DNA of 64,000 bases from Diploptera punctata (lineage: Eukaryota; Arthropoda; Insecta; Blattodea; Blaberidae): the NCBI GenBank assembly GCA_030220185.1, contig JASPKZ010003844.1, forward strand, positions 505,001 through 569,000. Reading direction: 5' to 3'. The notes under the pieces are model-generated. The model worked only from the letters and a program-made list of their open reading frames with translations. It was not told the origin of the DNA and did not search any database. Numbering within the stretch: the first letter of the stretch is position 1; every line of letters begins with the position of its first letter. Of this stretch, positions 42,720 to 53,680 are shown piece by piece. Both the position numbers and the translations under genes were made by a program.

Positions 42720-43390
42720 TATAGTTTGTTAGCGGTATGAAAATACGCGACAGTTTCGGTGGACCAGACTTATTTCCAGTTCCTAAATTCGCTTTTTCAA
42801 ACCTGGGCGCAGTCGATGGATTTTCAGGCTGGGGAAAAAAAAAATGGAAGACCAGTTGAGCCATGGTTCCATGACAGTCGCTATCCACTCTGTCATTCCA
42901 GGTGGGTTCAATGGTGTACGAACAGGAGTCAGGACAGGTTTTTGTCGAAGTATCTCCAATTCTTCCCTCCAAAAAAACTTCATTTCATCAGTTCTACATA
43001 GTTATAAAATCTATTTCGTTTTATTTCCATTTCATCTACCCTTGTGATGGTGCAACAAGCACGGTCAGCCAAAATCCTCGTATTTCATAGACCTTCAATA
43101 ATACAGGCTTATTCTCATCTCATCCGTCATGTTCCTTATAATTCGGTCATTTTACATTGCATACGTCTGGTTTCCAATATCATAGGACCTCTGTAGTACT
43201 ACTCAGTATATTGTTGATTAATATAAAAATGTTTCTTGCTTGTAGATTTGGAATAGACATATATTGAAAATTAGTAAAAAGTAATAGGTGTTAGGATAAA
43301 TTAAGAAATGATTAATTTGGTTTGATAGGTTAAACTTTTCAATTGGTACGTAGCGCATTTCATTTACACTATATATATATATATATATAT
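42720..43390. other. Intron 7 sequence, unassigned
   Basis: 42745-43090 holds several overlapping short frames that match nothing I recognise; probably an unclassified repeat. Confidence 0.35.
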
Positions 43391-43393
43391 ATA

Positions 43394-43478
43394 AAGTGCC
43401 GATTGTCTAGAAAAAAAGTGGGAGCCTTAACCTCCCACTACCCCAAGGGCCTCCTGAGGCCTGTTGTGGGATCACTTC

Positions 43479-43482
<4 letters not shown>
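43394..43482 (+). mobile_element. SINE family 2, 3' fragment
   Basis: AAGTGCCGATTGTCTAGAAA to GTTGTGGGATCACTTCAC, the last 85 bases of the family. Flanked by (TA)n on both sides. Confidence 0.75.
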
Positions 43483-43525
<43 letters not shown>

Positions 43526-43570
43526 AAGAAAAATAAATGCCTGAACGGGATATATATATATATAAGAAAG
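43483..43570. repeat. (TA)n tracts
   Basis: Two TA runs separated by a fragment of the tRNA-like unit (AAATGCCTGAACGGG). Confidence 0.85.
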
Positions 43571-43571
43571 A

Positions 43572-44028
43572 TAAATGTTTCAATTGGATTTGCCTGGTGG
43601 TGTAATGGATAGCACGCTGGGTACCAACCCAGATGAACGGGTTCAAATCCCATTCAGGCATTTATTTTCATCATGTCATATTAAGCTTGCATTGCTCAAT
43701 GTCAAAAATTTAATTATAACATCGATAAAGCGTGACTGCTATAAAGTAAACATATTTTCTTTAATTTGCTTACTTGTTATAGTCAGCTACTAGGTGGCAG
43801 TGAAGACAGAGATCTCGCGACAGCTAGTAATAATCGAGTATATATATATAGACTATATTCGTATATATAAGAAAAATAAATATTTGAATCGGATTTGCCT
43901 GGTGATGTGATGGATAGCACGCTGGGGTACCAACCCAGAGGTCCGGGTTCAAATCCCGTCCGAGCATTTATTTTTCTTATCATGTCACATTAACCTTGCA
44001 TTGCTCAATGTCAAAAATTTAATTATAA
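43572..44028 (+). repeat. Tandem tRNA-like repeat, period about 305 bases
   Basis: Two tRNA-like units (43592-43660 and 43897-43966) start 305 bases apart. Each is followed by CATTTATTTT, a CATGTCA motif and AATGTCAAAAATTTAATTAT. The first has the complete linker (GCTATAAAGTAAACATATTT, GCTACTAGGTGGCAGTGAAG); the second is cut by the (CA)n tract. Confidence 0.65.
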
Positions 44029-44324
44029 CACACACAAACGCACACTCACGCGCACGCACACGCGCACAAAAAAACACACACACACAAACACAAAAACACA
44101 CACACACACAAACACAAAAACACACACACACACAAACACACACACAAAAACACACACACAAAAACACACAAACACACAAAACACAAACACAAACACACAC
44201 ACACACACACACAAACTCACACACACACAAACATACACACACAAAAAACACACAAACACACACACACACACACACAAAAACACACACACACAAAAAACAC
44301 ACAAACACACACACACACAAAAAC

Positions 44325-44355
<31 letters not shown>

Positions 44356-44374
44356 AAAACACACACACACAAAC

Positions 44375-44433
<59 letters not shown>

Positions 44434-44474
44434 AAAACACACACACAAACAAACACACAAACACACACACATGT
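44029..44474. repeat. Long (CA)n-type low-complexity tract
   Basis: About 445 bases of CA broken by A runs (CACAAA, CACAAAAA), with a (GTAT)n end. Frames on both strands (Cys/Val or Thr/His) are artefacts. It lies inside the short intron 7, ending 196 bases before exon 8. Confidence 0.95.
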
Positions 44475-44670
44475 ATGTATGTATGTATATATATAGCTAT
44501 GTTGATGAGTGGGGCCTAATATTAATTGGTAACATTATCGTCAACTCTATTCATAAGATGAAAACAGTTTGTGCTGTGATTACCTTTTTATTATGCAAAT
44601 TAGGTATTTTCTCTATGTATTTAGACATTGATGCTTGCAACACTTGATAATAACTGTATTTATTTTGCAG

Positions 44671-44865
44671 GTAAGAGGCTGCCTTCCCGCTATGGGGTAC
44701 AGTTTTGGAGCAGGGACAACTGACGGGCCCGGTGCCTTTGCATTCCATCAAGGCATGAAGACGGAAAACCCTCTGTGGAATACAGTACGGAACTTCCTGG
44801 CAAAACCATCAGCTTGGGACATGAAATGTCATAGTCCTAAACCAATACTCCTCGCTACCGGAGAG
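44671..44865 (+). CDS. CDase: Neutral ceramidase, coding exon 8
   Basis: Codes residues 371-435. The peptide runs C-L-P-A-M-G-Y-S-F-G-A-G-T-T-D-G-P-G-A-F and later C-H-S-P-K-P-I-L-L-A-T-G-E. The G-Y-S-F-A/G-A-G-T-x-D-G block is among the most conserved stretches of neutral ceramidases. The acceptor TTGCAG ends at 44670 and the donor GTTAGT starts at 44866; both are phase 0 and the exon is 65 codons. It lies just after the long (CA)n tract at 44029-44474. Confidence 0.95.
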
Positions 44866-45249
44866 GTTAGTGCTACATTCGCCCTCTTGTCAGTAATATT
44901 ACTTAATAAAATTATAGATTACCATCATCATCGTACATTCACGAATTTAGGTCATTTATTGATCTGTTTCGGCCTCAAGAGAAACCCATCCAGAAGTCAT
45001 TTGAGTGAACGTCCTGGTCTTCTTCTTCCTGCAGGTTGATATCTTAACATTTGTTTGGGTATCCTGTAATCTTCCATTCGATGAACAAGTTGACTCCACC
45101 TTGACTTATAATCAGAAATTTTGTTTTCTAAAGGTTCCATGTGTAATTCTTCTAAGATGTCTTCATTTTTTTTATCTAGTAGCGTGTATCCTGCAGTCCT
45201 CCATTATTGTTATTATCATTTTAAGATTTTTTATTATTTTCTTGTCAAC

Positions 45250-45915
45250 TATATACATATGTAATATATACAGCAGAGATCAATAATAGATTATATAATT
45301 GTTGGACAAAATACGGATTTGAAAATACAAGATGTTAGAGTGTATAGAGGCCCAACCTGTGGCAGTGATCATTATTATGGTAAATGCAAAAATATTTTTT
45401 CCATATTTTAATAAGAATGTCGATAAGAAAGAGAAATTGGAGACATCAGAAATTACGCACACACCTCTATATAATACTCAGTTGTTAGAGGACGATAGTA
45501 TTTTATACCTTTACCGCAAGAGTCTGGACGAAAAGTTAATTGAAAATACATTTGATACTCCTGAAAAGCAATATCAGTATATTGTTGAATATATAATATG
45601 GCTGCTAGGGAGGCTTTGGGAGAAAAGGAAGACAAAATAGGAAATACTGTCATAAGAGAAAAATGAATATTGGTTATTCAATAGTAGATTATATACAGTG
45701 TAAGCAATTAAATTGGTATGGGCACGTATGGCGAATTCAAGAAGAAAGATTACCTAGGAAAACATTGGATTGGTGCCCACCTGGAAGAAGGAGGAGAGGA
45801 AGACCTCGAAACTCGTGGATGCAGGAAATAACAACTGGAATGAGAGCAAGAGGGCTGGAGGACATGGATTGGATGGAGAGAGACGAGTGGAGAAGGAAAA
45901 TAAAACTTTAGGCAC
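45250..45915 (+). mobile_element. LINE relic (RTE-like), internally deleted
   Basis: The 5' part codes D-V-R-V-Y-R-G-P-T-C-G-S-D-H-Y-Y (end of the endonuclease domain) and Y-N-T-Q-L-L-E-D-D-S-I. At 45663 it jumps to Q-L-N-W-Y-G-H-V-W-R-I-Q-E-E-R-L-P-R-K, then P-P-G-R-R-R-R-G-R-P-R-N-S-W-M-Q-E, the C terminus. The whole RT core is missing. Ends with (CAT)n. Confidence 0.7.
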
Positions 45916-46199
45916 ATAAAGATGTGTAATTAAAATTCTGTATATAAATAAATAAATCATCATCATCATCATGAACAAATTCGTTTTAGGCCATGTGGCC
46001 TGTACGGTAAACCTAGCGAAGATGGTCTTGATCTTTCCACCGATGTTTTGGTCTTCCTTGGTCCCTATGTCCAGTTGGGGTATATTGGAATGCCAATTTT
46101 GGAAGTCTATTTCTTGCCATTCTTCTGATTTTTCCATTCTTGTTGGTATTTTTGGATATCTTCATTTAAACTTGCTATATGTATATATATATATATATC

Positions 46200-46551
46200 G
46201 TCCACCGCTGTGGTCTCGAGGTAGCGTGCTGCCTTGTCACGCAGCGGGCCCGGGTTCGATCCCCGGTCGGGGCAGTTTTTCTGGGTGAGGTTTTTATCGG
46301 GGTTTTTCCTCACCTGTAAGACAAATGTCAGGAAAACTTTAAGGCCCAAACGGTCCCCGAAATCATATGGCCATCATCCTTATCATTATCATCCTTACCA
46401 TTATCATTATCATCATCATCCTTCACCGGTGTGGAAAGCAACGGGAAGCTACCACACCTACACAATTCCCTAGTAAAGCTGCAAGCATGGCATGAAAATG
46501 CTATGATTGCAGTGAAGGACCTGCCTTCGGGCAGAATTACTATGGATGGAT

Positions 46552-46553
<2 letters not shown>
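46200..46553 (+). mobile_element. SINE family 1, full-length, type I tail
   Basis: GTCCACCGCTGTGGTCTCGA, box B GGTTCGATCCCCGG, then the shared middle and tail ending GGATGGATGG. Flanked by (TA)n at both sides, so it probably inserted in a TA tract. Close to the copy at 51860. Confidence 0.88.

Positions 46554-46602
<49 letters not shown>
46554..46602. repeat. (TA)n(TG)n microsatellite
   Basis: TA then TG units, following the SINE. Confidence 0.95.
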
Positions 46603-46674
46603 AGAGTGAAGCCTATGTCTACTATGTAATATTAATAAAGTAATAATTAGTAATTGTTATTATATGTACAATAT

Positions 46675-46750
46675 AACCCTAGTGAAGTGAAAGAGAAGAC
46701 CTTACGGTCTTAACTCCAACATGTAAAATAAATAAATAAATAAATAACTA
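46675..46750 (+). mobile_element. LINE 3' tail fragment
   Basis: GAAGTGAAAGAGAAGACC, loop TTAC, GGTCTTAACTC, then AAAATAAATAAA. The inner stem keeps pairing through paired changes relative to the 900-region copy. Confidence 0.55.
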
Positions 46751-46989
46751 AATTCTAAAATGTGATAGGCTAGTAACCATTTATAAGCAGTTGAAGGTGT
46801 ACCCATTCGCTCTATTCGTCTTATTATTCAGAAGAAGTGTTTAAATTTAAATAGTTGGTAACAGTTTAGAAGTAGGTAACAGTTTAGAAGTAATGATAGT
46901 TGTGTTGTTGCGGCGGTAGCAGCAGAACCAGTAGTAGAATTTAATACGAAGTCAATATTTAAAATTCAAGTCAATAATATCTCAATTAA

Positions 46990-47725
46990 AAGTTGACCGT
47001 GAAAGAGCCGAACATTTTGTTTAAAGCCTCTAATTTCTGTTTTGAGGTTATTATTCAAGATGAAAATAATTTGCAGTACTCTTTACATCAATTAAATCAG
47101 TTATGCCAAGAATATAATTTTAAAATATCAAAGGAAAAAACGAAAATAATGGCATTTTGGGGAAGTGAACATATAAGATCAAAAATCATAATAGACAACA
47201 AACCTCTGGAACATGTAACACATTTTAATTATCTGTGTTGTAATCTTACTATAAACACAAAAACTGAAAGAGACGTAAATGTGAAACTGTCAAGATTTCA
47301 AATGATATGTGGAACTATACATAAAACATTAAATAACAAAACAAGAAGAGATAGGCCTACCAGATTGAAGTTTTATAAAACATTGGCAGTTCCTGCATTA
47401 CTTTATGGGAGTGAAACTTGGGTAATAACCAAAAAATTACAAAGTAGAATACAAAGTGTAGACATGAACTTCCTTAGAAGAACAAAAGGCTGCACAAGAA
47501 TGGATCGGTTACAGAATGAAGATATAAGAACAGAGTTAAATATATATATCTCCATTAAATGGTAAAATCAAAGGATATAGAGAAAAATGGTTTAGACATG
47601 TAGAAAGAATGAACGTAACAAGATTACCAAAAGCAGCATTTAACTACAAGCCAAGAGGTTCAAGGAATGAGGAAGGTCAGTGAAAAGATGGACAGAACAA
47701 CTGTGAGGCGGAACAGGCATTTTGC
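46990..47725 (+). mobile_element. LINE RT C-terminal relic
   Basis: The open frame 46993-47565 contains L-H-Q-L-N-Q-L-C-Q-E-Y-N-F-K-I-S-K-E-K-T, F-N-Y-L-C-C-N-L-T-I, L-K-F-Y-K-T-L-A-V-P-A-L-L-Y-G-S-E-T-W and M-N-F-L-R-R-T-K-G. The YADD part upstream is absent. Ends with (GAA)n near 47742. Confidence 0.7.
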
Positions 47726-47741
47726 CTAGCCCGTGAAGTGA

Positions 47742-47765
47742 AGAAGAAGAAGAAGAAGAAGAAGG
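47742..47765. repeat. (GAA)n microsatellite
   Basis: Eight AAG units. Confidence 0.9.
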
Positions 47766-47872
47766 TTCTTCTAAGCGCCGTAAAATCTTTAACATGAACA
47801 CATGATTTAATTTTCCATCCAAAATAATGGTTTTTAGAATCGTGCGTTCCTGTACCGATACAATATATGCAA

Positions 47873-48305
47873 TACTTACTCACTGGCACTATCTAACCCG
47901 TAGGTTCATGGCCGCGCGGACATAAGCTCTCCATACATCCCTATCCAGAGCTAATGCTTTCCAATCATTCCCTGTATAATCTACTTCCCTCAAATCATAG
48001 TTAATGTTGTTCTCCCACCTCATTCTTGGTCTACCAACTGGGCGTTTTCCCTCTGGCTTTCCTACAAGAAGCTTCCATGCACGTCTTTCATTCCCCATAC
48101 GCGCAACATGTCCTGCCCATCGCAGTCTACGAGACTTAACTGTTCTTATTATATCTGGCTTCCTATAAAGACCATGTAGTTCATTGTTATGTAGTCTTCT
48201 CCAGTCACCTGTCTGTTCATCTCTCTTTGGTCCAAAATTTTTTCTAAGAACTTTATTCTCAAATACTTGTAATCTCCTTTCCTTCCTTAAAGTAAGAGTA
48301 TATTT
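47873..48305 (-). mobile_element. Non-LTR LINE family A, best-preserved coding copy
   Basis: The minus strand has 143 unbroken residues (48320-47889): R-L-Q-V-F-E-N-K-V-L-R-K-N-F-G-P, then W-A-G-H-V-A-R-M-G-N-E-R-R-A-W, G-K-P-E-G-K-R-P-V-G-R-P-R-M-R-W and A-Y-V-R-A-A-M-N-L-R-V. An imperfect 12-base duplication around TATATGCAATA / TATTTGCAATA flanks it. Only the C terminus is present. Confidence 0.85.
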
Positions 48306-48329
48306 GCAATAATAAAGCAAATAATAGAA

Positions 48330-49505
48330 AAAAAAAACGAAGAGAGTTTAATCAGGATACCCATTTGGCTTTTATAGATTGTGAAAAGGCGGGTACAAAG
48401 AAAAATACTTCGGGATACCATGTACAAAAAACAAATTACCCTTGCCACTTAATGTGATAAAAAGTTTACACCAAAACACTACAATCAGCATAAATGTTGG
48501 ATATAACCGATAAAGTGATGATATATGTACACCTCAAATCCGAATCAGCCTCCAATAATACTAAAAAAATACTAATAATTTTAAATATAAAGGCAAGCAA
48601 ATAAATGAGGGGGTAAGAAAAATTAATCATCTTAAGATTGAATGAAGATGTAAGGAAGGTTACAGTATCACACCTACTCTTTTCTTAATATAGGCCCTAC
48701 ATTGACGACATTATTAGATAATGGAATTATAAAACTACTGGAAGTATAGAAATTGACCCAAATTTTTATTATAAAGACGATGCTATTTGCAGATGATCAA
48801 GTTTTAATCAGTAAAAATGCAAATGAATTGTAAAAATCAGTTTATGAACTACAATATATAACTGAGAAATGTAATTTAAAATTTCAGACTGAAAAACAAA
48901 AACAATGGCTTTTCCAGGAAAATGTAGTGTTCGCACAAAATTAATAGAATGCGTGATAACAGGTCACAAGTTTCAAATATTTAGGAAGTGAGATAACTTA
49001 TAAATATACTGGTAGTGAATGTAAAAATGAACTCCCTCTTTTCCAACAGATATACGGAACAATAAGTAGAACGTTGAGATATAAAACGAGAAAGGAAACC
49101 CAAATGAAGTTATATACGGTGACAGCAATAATAGTTATACTATATGGATCAGATACTTGGGCCATGACACGAAATGCCATTAAAAAATTGCTGGCTATAG
49201 AAATGAGGTTTTTTTGACATCAGTTAAGGATTGCACTAGGTTAGATAAATTTAAAAATGAGGATATAAGAATATAATTAAATGTAATATTATTAGAGAAA
49301 AGTGTTCATAATTTTAGAGGTCAATGGATTGATCACTTAGAAAGAATGAGCTATAGTCTTATTACTAGAATAATTCTTGATTATAAACCCGAAGGAAGGA
49401 GAGATTTGGGAAGACCATAGAAACGTTGGTTGGGGAATGTGTGAAGCCGGAACAAGCCTAAGAGTCTAATCCCTGATCGAAGAAGAAGAAAAAGAAGAAT
49501 TAGAA
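48330..49505 (+). mobile_element. LINE RT relic (family E)
   Basis: Starts with H-L-A-F-I-D-C-E-K-A, later L-F-A-D-D-Q-V-L-I-S, then the sequence parallel to 26630-27440 (AAAACAATGGCTTTTCCAGG, AAAATGAACTCCCTCTTTTC). Ends GAAGAAGAAG. Many stops. Confidence 0.65.
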
Positions 49506-49509
49506 GAAG

Positions 49510-49995
49510 AATTTAATGCTGTGAAAATAAATTGACTCTAATCGAGTTTGAAGTTGCAAGCTTAAGAACCAGATACGATAACACTGGACTACAAGGAGTA
49601 ATATTTTAATTTATTTAAATATTTAATTATAGCGGTAAATATTTGTCAGTTCGAGATTACACGTTCAGTGTGTATGCGACAGCCGCTGTTGGGTCATGTT
49701 CAATGGAAATGTTTCACTGAGGAAAATTCGAACTCCAGCAGGGAAATTAAAACACCAGTCATGTGTAGGAATACATATAGCATTTTAAAGCACCCTTAGT
49801 TATGAAAAAATAATCATCCTATTATTATGTCACCCAGGAGGTTATTCTTTTTTTCCCCCCTCTTTAATTCAATCGTATTCCCTGACTCGTAAATTTGTCT
49901 TCACCTGGTCAATCCACATTTCCCGTGGTCTTCCTCGTGTTAGTTTGCCTTTGACCTTTGAATTAAGCATTCGTAATAGCAATCTTCTCTTTTAT
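49510..49995. other. Intron 8 sequence, nothing recognised
   Basis: 49870-49990 may be more minus-strand LINE sequence (GGTCAATCCACATTTCCCGT, GGTCTTCCTCGTG). Confidence 0.35.
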
Positions 49996-50016
49996 ATTCT
50001 GTTGTGCTACAAATTA

Positions 50017-50021
<5 letters not shown>

Positions 50022-50072
<51 letters not shown>
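50022..50072. repeat. (TA)n microsatellite
   Basis: About 25 TA units; interrupts the LINE relic next to it. Confidence 0.95.
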
Positions 50073-50075
<3 letters not shown>

Positions 50076-50300
50076 TGGACATCCCTGTCTTACACCTCTA
50101 TTTATTGTTGCTGTTATATTGTTTTTAATTTTGCCTCCAGTTTCTGTTGTTATTTTATTTTCTACATATAGACTTTTTATTGCAGTTATTAGGTGCTGAG
50201 ATACTTTCATTATATTCCACAATTTATTTCTGTTAACTTTGTCAAATGCCTTTTCAAGATCTATGAATGCCCTAAACGTTGGTAGATTATATTCTCTATG
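50073..50300 (-). mobile_element. LINE RT relic (mid domain)
   Basis: The minus strand reads F-I-D-L-E-K-A-F-D-K-V-N, then I-T-A-I-K-S-L-Y and T-I-N-R-G-V-R-Q-G-C-P, the classic LINE reverse transcriptase order. Confidence 0.7.
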
Positions 50301-50332
50301 TTATATATATATATATATTATATATATATATA

Positions 50333-51854
50333 CACTTGTGTCCAAAAGTTAAGGATAATTAGTTCATTTGCCGACTTATTATAAAGCATTTGTCAGAATA
50401 ATACATTTGGTAAGGGTATGTCACAGATAATTAGAAACATGGCACGAAAGAAACAATGGCATGAATACGTCATTCACTTGTCATTTTCACAACAAACGAA
50501 AACTGCATTTCAGAATTCGAACATAAAAGTTGAACAACAATGGTTTAAATGATTAGTATGGGGTGTGATTACCCCTGACAGCTACACAAGACTCACATCG
50601 ACGTGGCATGCTAGTGATGAGGTTGTTCAGGAGTTCGATGCTCAGCAAATTCCACTCCTCATGAAGAGCAATGTGAAGGTCTTGAAGTGTCCTCGGAGGA
50701 GGCTGACGAGATGCAATTTGTCTCCCTAAGGCATCCCATGCATGCTCTATAGGATTCATATCCGGAGACCTCGCTGGCCACTCCATACGCTGGATATCTT
50801 CCTCCTGAAGAAACTCATCCACCAGTTGTGACCTGTGAGGTCGGGCATTGTCATCCATGAATATGAATTCTGGACCCACAGCTCCCCTGAAAAGTCTTAC
50901 ATGAGGTTCCAGGATCTCTTCTCTATACCGCTGAGCATTAACAGTGCCACCTGCGAAGATGTGAAGCTCTGTGCGTGCATTCATCATTATACCTCCCCAT
51001 ACCAGGAGACCACCGCCACCAAATGGATGTCTTTCCATGATGTTCATGGGGTTGTAACGAGTTCCTTGCTCCCTCCAGATAGTCACGCGATGCGAATCAC
51101 AGTTCAAGCTGAATCTGGACTCGTCTGTAAATAGCACGCTGCTCCACTGATTTAGAGTCCAGTCGCGATGTTCCTGACTCCACCGTAAACGTGCTCTCTT
51201 GTTATCAAGGGTGAGTGGGACGCACACTACAGGCCGTCTAGCATACAGACCAGCAGCTCTGAGTCTTCTATAGACAGTTTGTCTGGATACTCTGATACCT
51301 GAGGCGGCCGCAAGTTCTGAACTCAGTTGTCTGGCAGACATTGTTCGGTTTCTTCTTGCAGTTAACGCAAGATATCGATCCTGCTGAGGATTTGTAACTC
51401 TTGGACGACCTCCCACTGGTCTTCGCCTAACGTCTCCGGTCTCTTGGAACCGTCGCCATAACCTAGATATAACATTTTGTGGCACATTAAGTGCTATGGA
51501 GACCTCAGTTTGTGTCTGTCCTGTTCTAGCCGCCCAATAATTCTACCCCGAAGCAGAGGGTCCAGATGTTGTCTTTGTGCCATTTTACTGCAATCTGTTC
51601 TTACACTACATCTGATTATATCATAACTCTCTTTAAAAATGAAGATTTATGGAACAGGGCTTAACTGCAACAATGCAATTTTCATTTATAATTGCTATTA
51701 ATTTTTTCATTGTTGAAGAGAGATTATAATTTAGTATGTAAACTAAACTAAATGTATTGAGAAACGTTTTGATAAATAATTTTTACTCCTTGCTCCTCTT
51801 TAAGCATTTTGATTTTCCGTTTTACAAATTATCCTAAACTTTTGGACACCAGTG
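50333..51854 (-). mobile_element. Tc1-type DNA transposon, 1522 bp
   Basis: The left end CACTTGTGTCCAAAAGTTAA and the right end (opposite strand CACTGGTGTCCAAAAGTTTA, then GGATAATT) form inverted repeats of about 28 bases with two differences. TA flanks both. (TA)n lies just to the left, and a family 1 SINE begins at 51860, 6 bases right of the element. A different subfamily from the element at 32353. Confidence 0.9.
50553..51583 (-). pseudogene. Tc1-type transposase (DD34E), one frameshift near the N terminus
   Basis: An ATG at 51583 begins M-A-Q-R-Q-H-L-D-P-L-L-R-G-R-I-I-G-R-L. About 20 codons later the frame is lost by one missing base and resumes in the frame that runs open to 50553 (310 residues from M-P-Q-N-V-I-S-R-L-W). 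That part has a second HTH (V-S-R-Q-T-V-Y-R-R-L-R-A-A-G-L), F-T-D-E-S-R-F, M-D-D-N-A-R-P-H and S-P-D-M-N-P-I-E-H-A-W with 34 residues between the last Asp and Glu, so the catalytic triad is present. It ends R-G-N-H-T-P-Y. Confidence 0.9.
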
Positions 51855-51859
51855 TATAT

Positions 51860-52195
51860 GTCCACCGCTGTGGTCTCGAGGTAGCGTGCTGCCTTGTCAC
51901 GCAGCGGGCCCGGGTTCGATCCCCGGTCGGGGCAGTTTTTCTTGGTGAGGTTTTTATCGGGGTTTTTCCTCACCTGTAAGACAAATGTCAGGAAAACTTT
52001 AAGGCCCAAACGGTCCCCGAAATCATGTGGCCATCATCATCCTTATCATTATCATCATCATCATCATCCTTAACCGGTGTGGAAAGCAACGGGAAGCTAC
52101 CACACCTACAATTCCCTAGTAAAGCTGCAAGCATAGCATGAAAATGCTATGATTGCAGTGAAGGACCTGCCCTTGGGTAGAATTACTATGAATGA
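51860..52195 (+). mobile_element. SINE family 1, full-length, type I tail
   Basis: Nearly identical to the copy at 46200 over head and middle (GTCCACCGCTGTGGTCTCGA, GGTTCGATCCCCGGTCGGGG), tail to AGAATTACTATGAATGAA, then (TA)n. 190 bases before exon 9. Confidence 0.88.
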
Positions 52196-52227
<32 letters not shown>

Positions 52228-52382
52228 CCTAATTAAAAAAAAACATATCCTTGACAAACATTTCCAAGTATATGAGCACATCTCAGGAAATGCAATTATT
52301 CATGTAGAATAAATCACATAACGGATACAAATTTCATGCGAAACAAATATGTGAGGCCTATGATCAATGAAAATATTTGCAG

Positions 52383-52616
52383 ATGGATTTTCCATTCGAA
52401 TGGCAGCCGCGTATAGTGTCAACTCAGTTGGCAATTTTGGGTAACATGGCCATAGCGTGTGTACCAGGGGAGTTCACCACCATGTCAGGCAGAAGACTGA
52501 AGGCAACCATTAGCAACACTATAGCGGATCTAGGAGGAGCTTCCAATACACCTGTGGTCATAGCTGGTCTCTGCAACGTGTACAGTGATTACATTGTTAC
52601 GCCCGAAGAATACCAG
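52383..52616 (+). CDS. CDase: Neutral ceramidase, coding exon 9 (metal-ligand Glu and Tyr region)
   Basis: Codes residues 436-513. It contains W-Q-P-R-I-V-S-T-Q, then A-C-V-P-G-E-F-T-T-M-S-G-R-R, where Glu 465 matches the zinc-ligand glutamate of the bacterial enzyme. It ends A-G-L-C-N-V-Y-S-D-Y-I-V-T-P-E-E-Y-Q, where a tyrosine (502 or 505) corresponds to the last metal ligand. The acceptor TTGCAG ends at 52382 and the donor GTCAGT starts at 52617; both are phase 0, 78 codons. Exon 8 ends T-G-E and this continues M-D-F-P-F-E-W-Q-P, consistent with no missing exon between them. Confidence 0.95.
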
Positions 52617-52619
52617 GTC

Positions 52620-53085
52620 AGTATATTCTAATTACATTGTTATCTTTTTTTAGGATGAAATGTCATTTATTTTCTCTCATTACGATACAGATTCTAAATT
52701 AATTAAATCCAATAAATCTGCCTGGTTAATAAAGGGGTTGTAGACAAACAATTTCAAAATAGGAACACAGGATCTCAGAAAAAAGCTATAAAATTTGTTT
52801 ACATTTGAAACTCCAGTATGGAAATTAAGCAGTGGCATAGGGTGGAGTGAGATGGCTTTAGACCTTAACTAGGGTTTGGATGAAACCCTTGGGATTTGAT
52901 GTGAAGGCTCATCAAATCAATACCAGATAGCAACTTTGAAGTTGATATATACCGAAATTCGACAGTCGTGATGATGGCTGAAGGTGGGAGGGATTACTCT
53001 TGAAAACTGCAGTTCCGTGCTTGAAGAACACGAAGTATGAGATGAGATGTGACTAATTTAATTAATTTTTATTAATTGATAACTT
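52620..53085. other. Intron 9 sequence, nothing recognised
   Basis: No feature supported. Confidence 0.4.
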
Positions 53086-53090
53086 CATAA

Positions 53091-53479
53091 TTTTTTTTTG
53101 CAAATGCCCCAGGTTGTCTTTTGACATTCCTGGTGTTCTCTCCTGGCATGATGTACTTGCACACCCAATGGTACTTGTAACCGCCTGGAAGGCGGGGTTA
53201 CATTGCCCCGATGATATGATGGGTGATGATGATGATACTGGTGCGCCAGGAGAGTCCCTAATCCTAAGCTTAATCTAAGATGAATATGAATGATGATGAT
53301 TGCAATGGCCATATGATTTCGGGGACCGTTTGGGCCTTAAAGTTTTCCTGACATTTGTCTTACAGGTGAGGAAATACCCCGATAAAAACCTTACCCAGAA
53401 AAACTATCCCGACCTGGGATCGAACCCGGACCCGGTGCGTGGCAAGGCAGCAGGCTACCTCGAGCCCACAGCGGTGGAC
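53091..53479 (-). mobile_element. SINE family 1, type II tail
   Basis: On the minus strand: head ending at GTCCACCGCTGTGGGCTCGA, box B GGTTCGATCCCAGG, the middle CCTCACCTGTAAGACAAATG, and the alternative tail (GTAACCCCGCCTTCCAGGCG, GAACACCAGGAATGTC, poly(A)). Same structure as 8455-8821. Confidence 0.8.
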
Positions 53480-53680
53480 ATACCTCATAATGTTATTTCC
53501 CATAATTAATTTACGAACCACAGATACATAAAAAAATAGTTTGAAGAATTGCATATTTTGTAAAAGATATGTGGTTGATCAATTCTTAATAATTGGGTTA
53601 TATCCAATCCATAATTAATGTCAGAAGCTATGTCATATCATTCCATATTCCTATTTAATTTTAATATGGATTATGAATAT

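Noticed and set aside
42568..42972. 134-codon minus-strand frame across ceramidase exon 7
   Set aside because: Antisense shadow of the exon and its intron; the plus strand explains the sequence.
44029..44474. Possible CRISPR-like regular repeat
   Set aside because: Simple CA/A sequence without distinct spacers, in a eukaryotic intron.
44001..44519. Frames of 80-172 codons on both strands in the CA tract
   Set aside because: Pure repeat translation (Thr-His or Cys-Val); no gene-like composition.
50835..51134. 99-codon plus-strand frame
   Set aside because: Antisense shadow of the Tc1 transposase coded on the minus strand.
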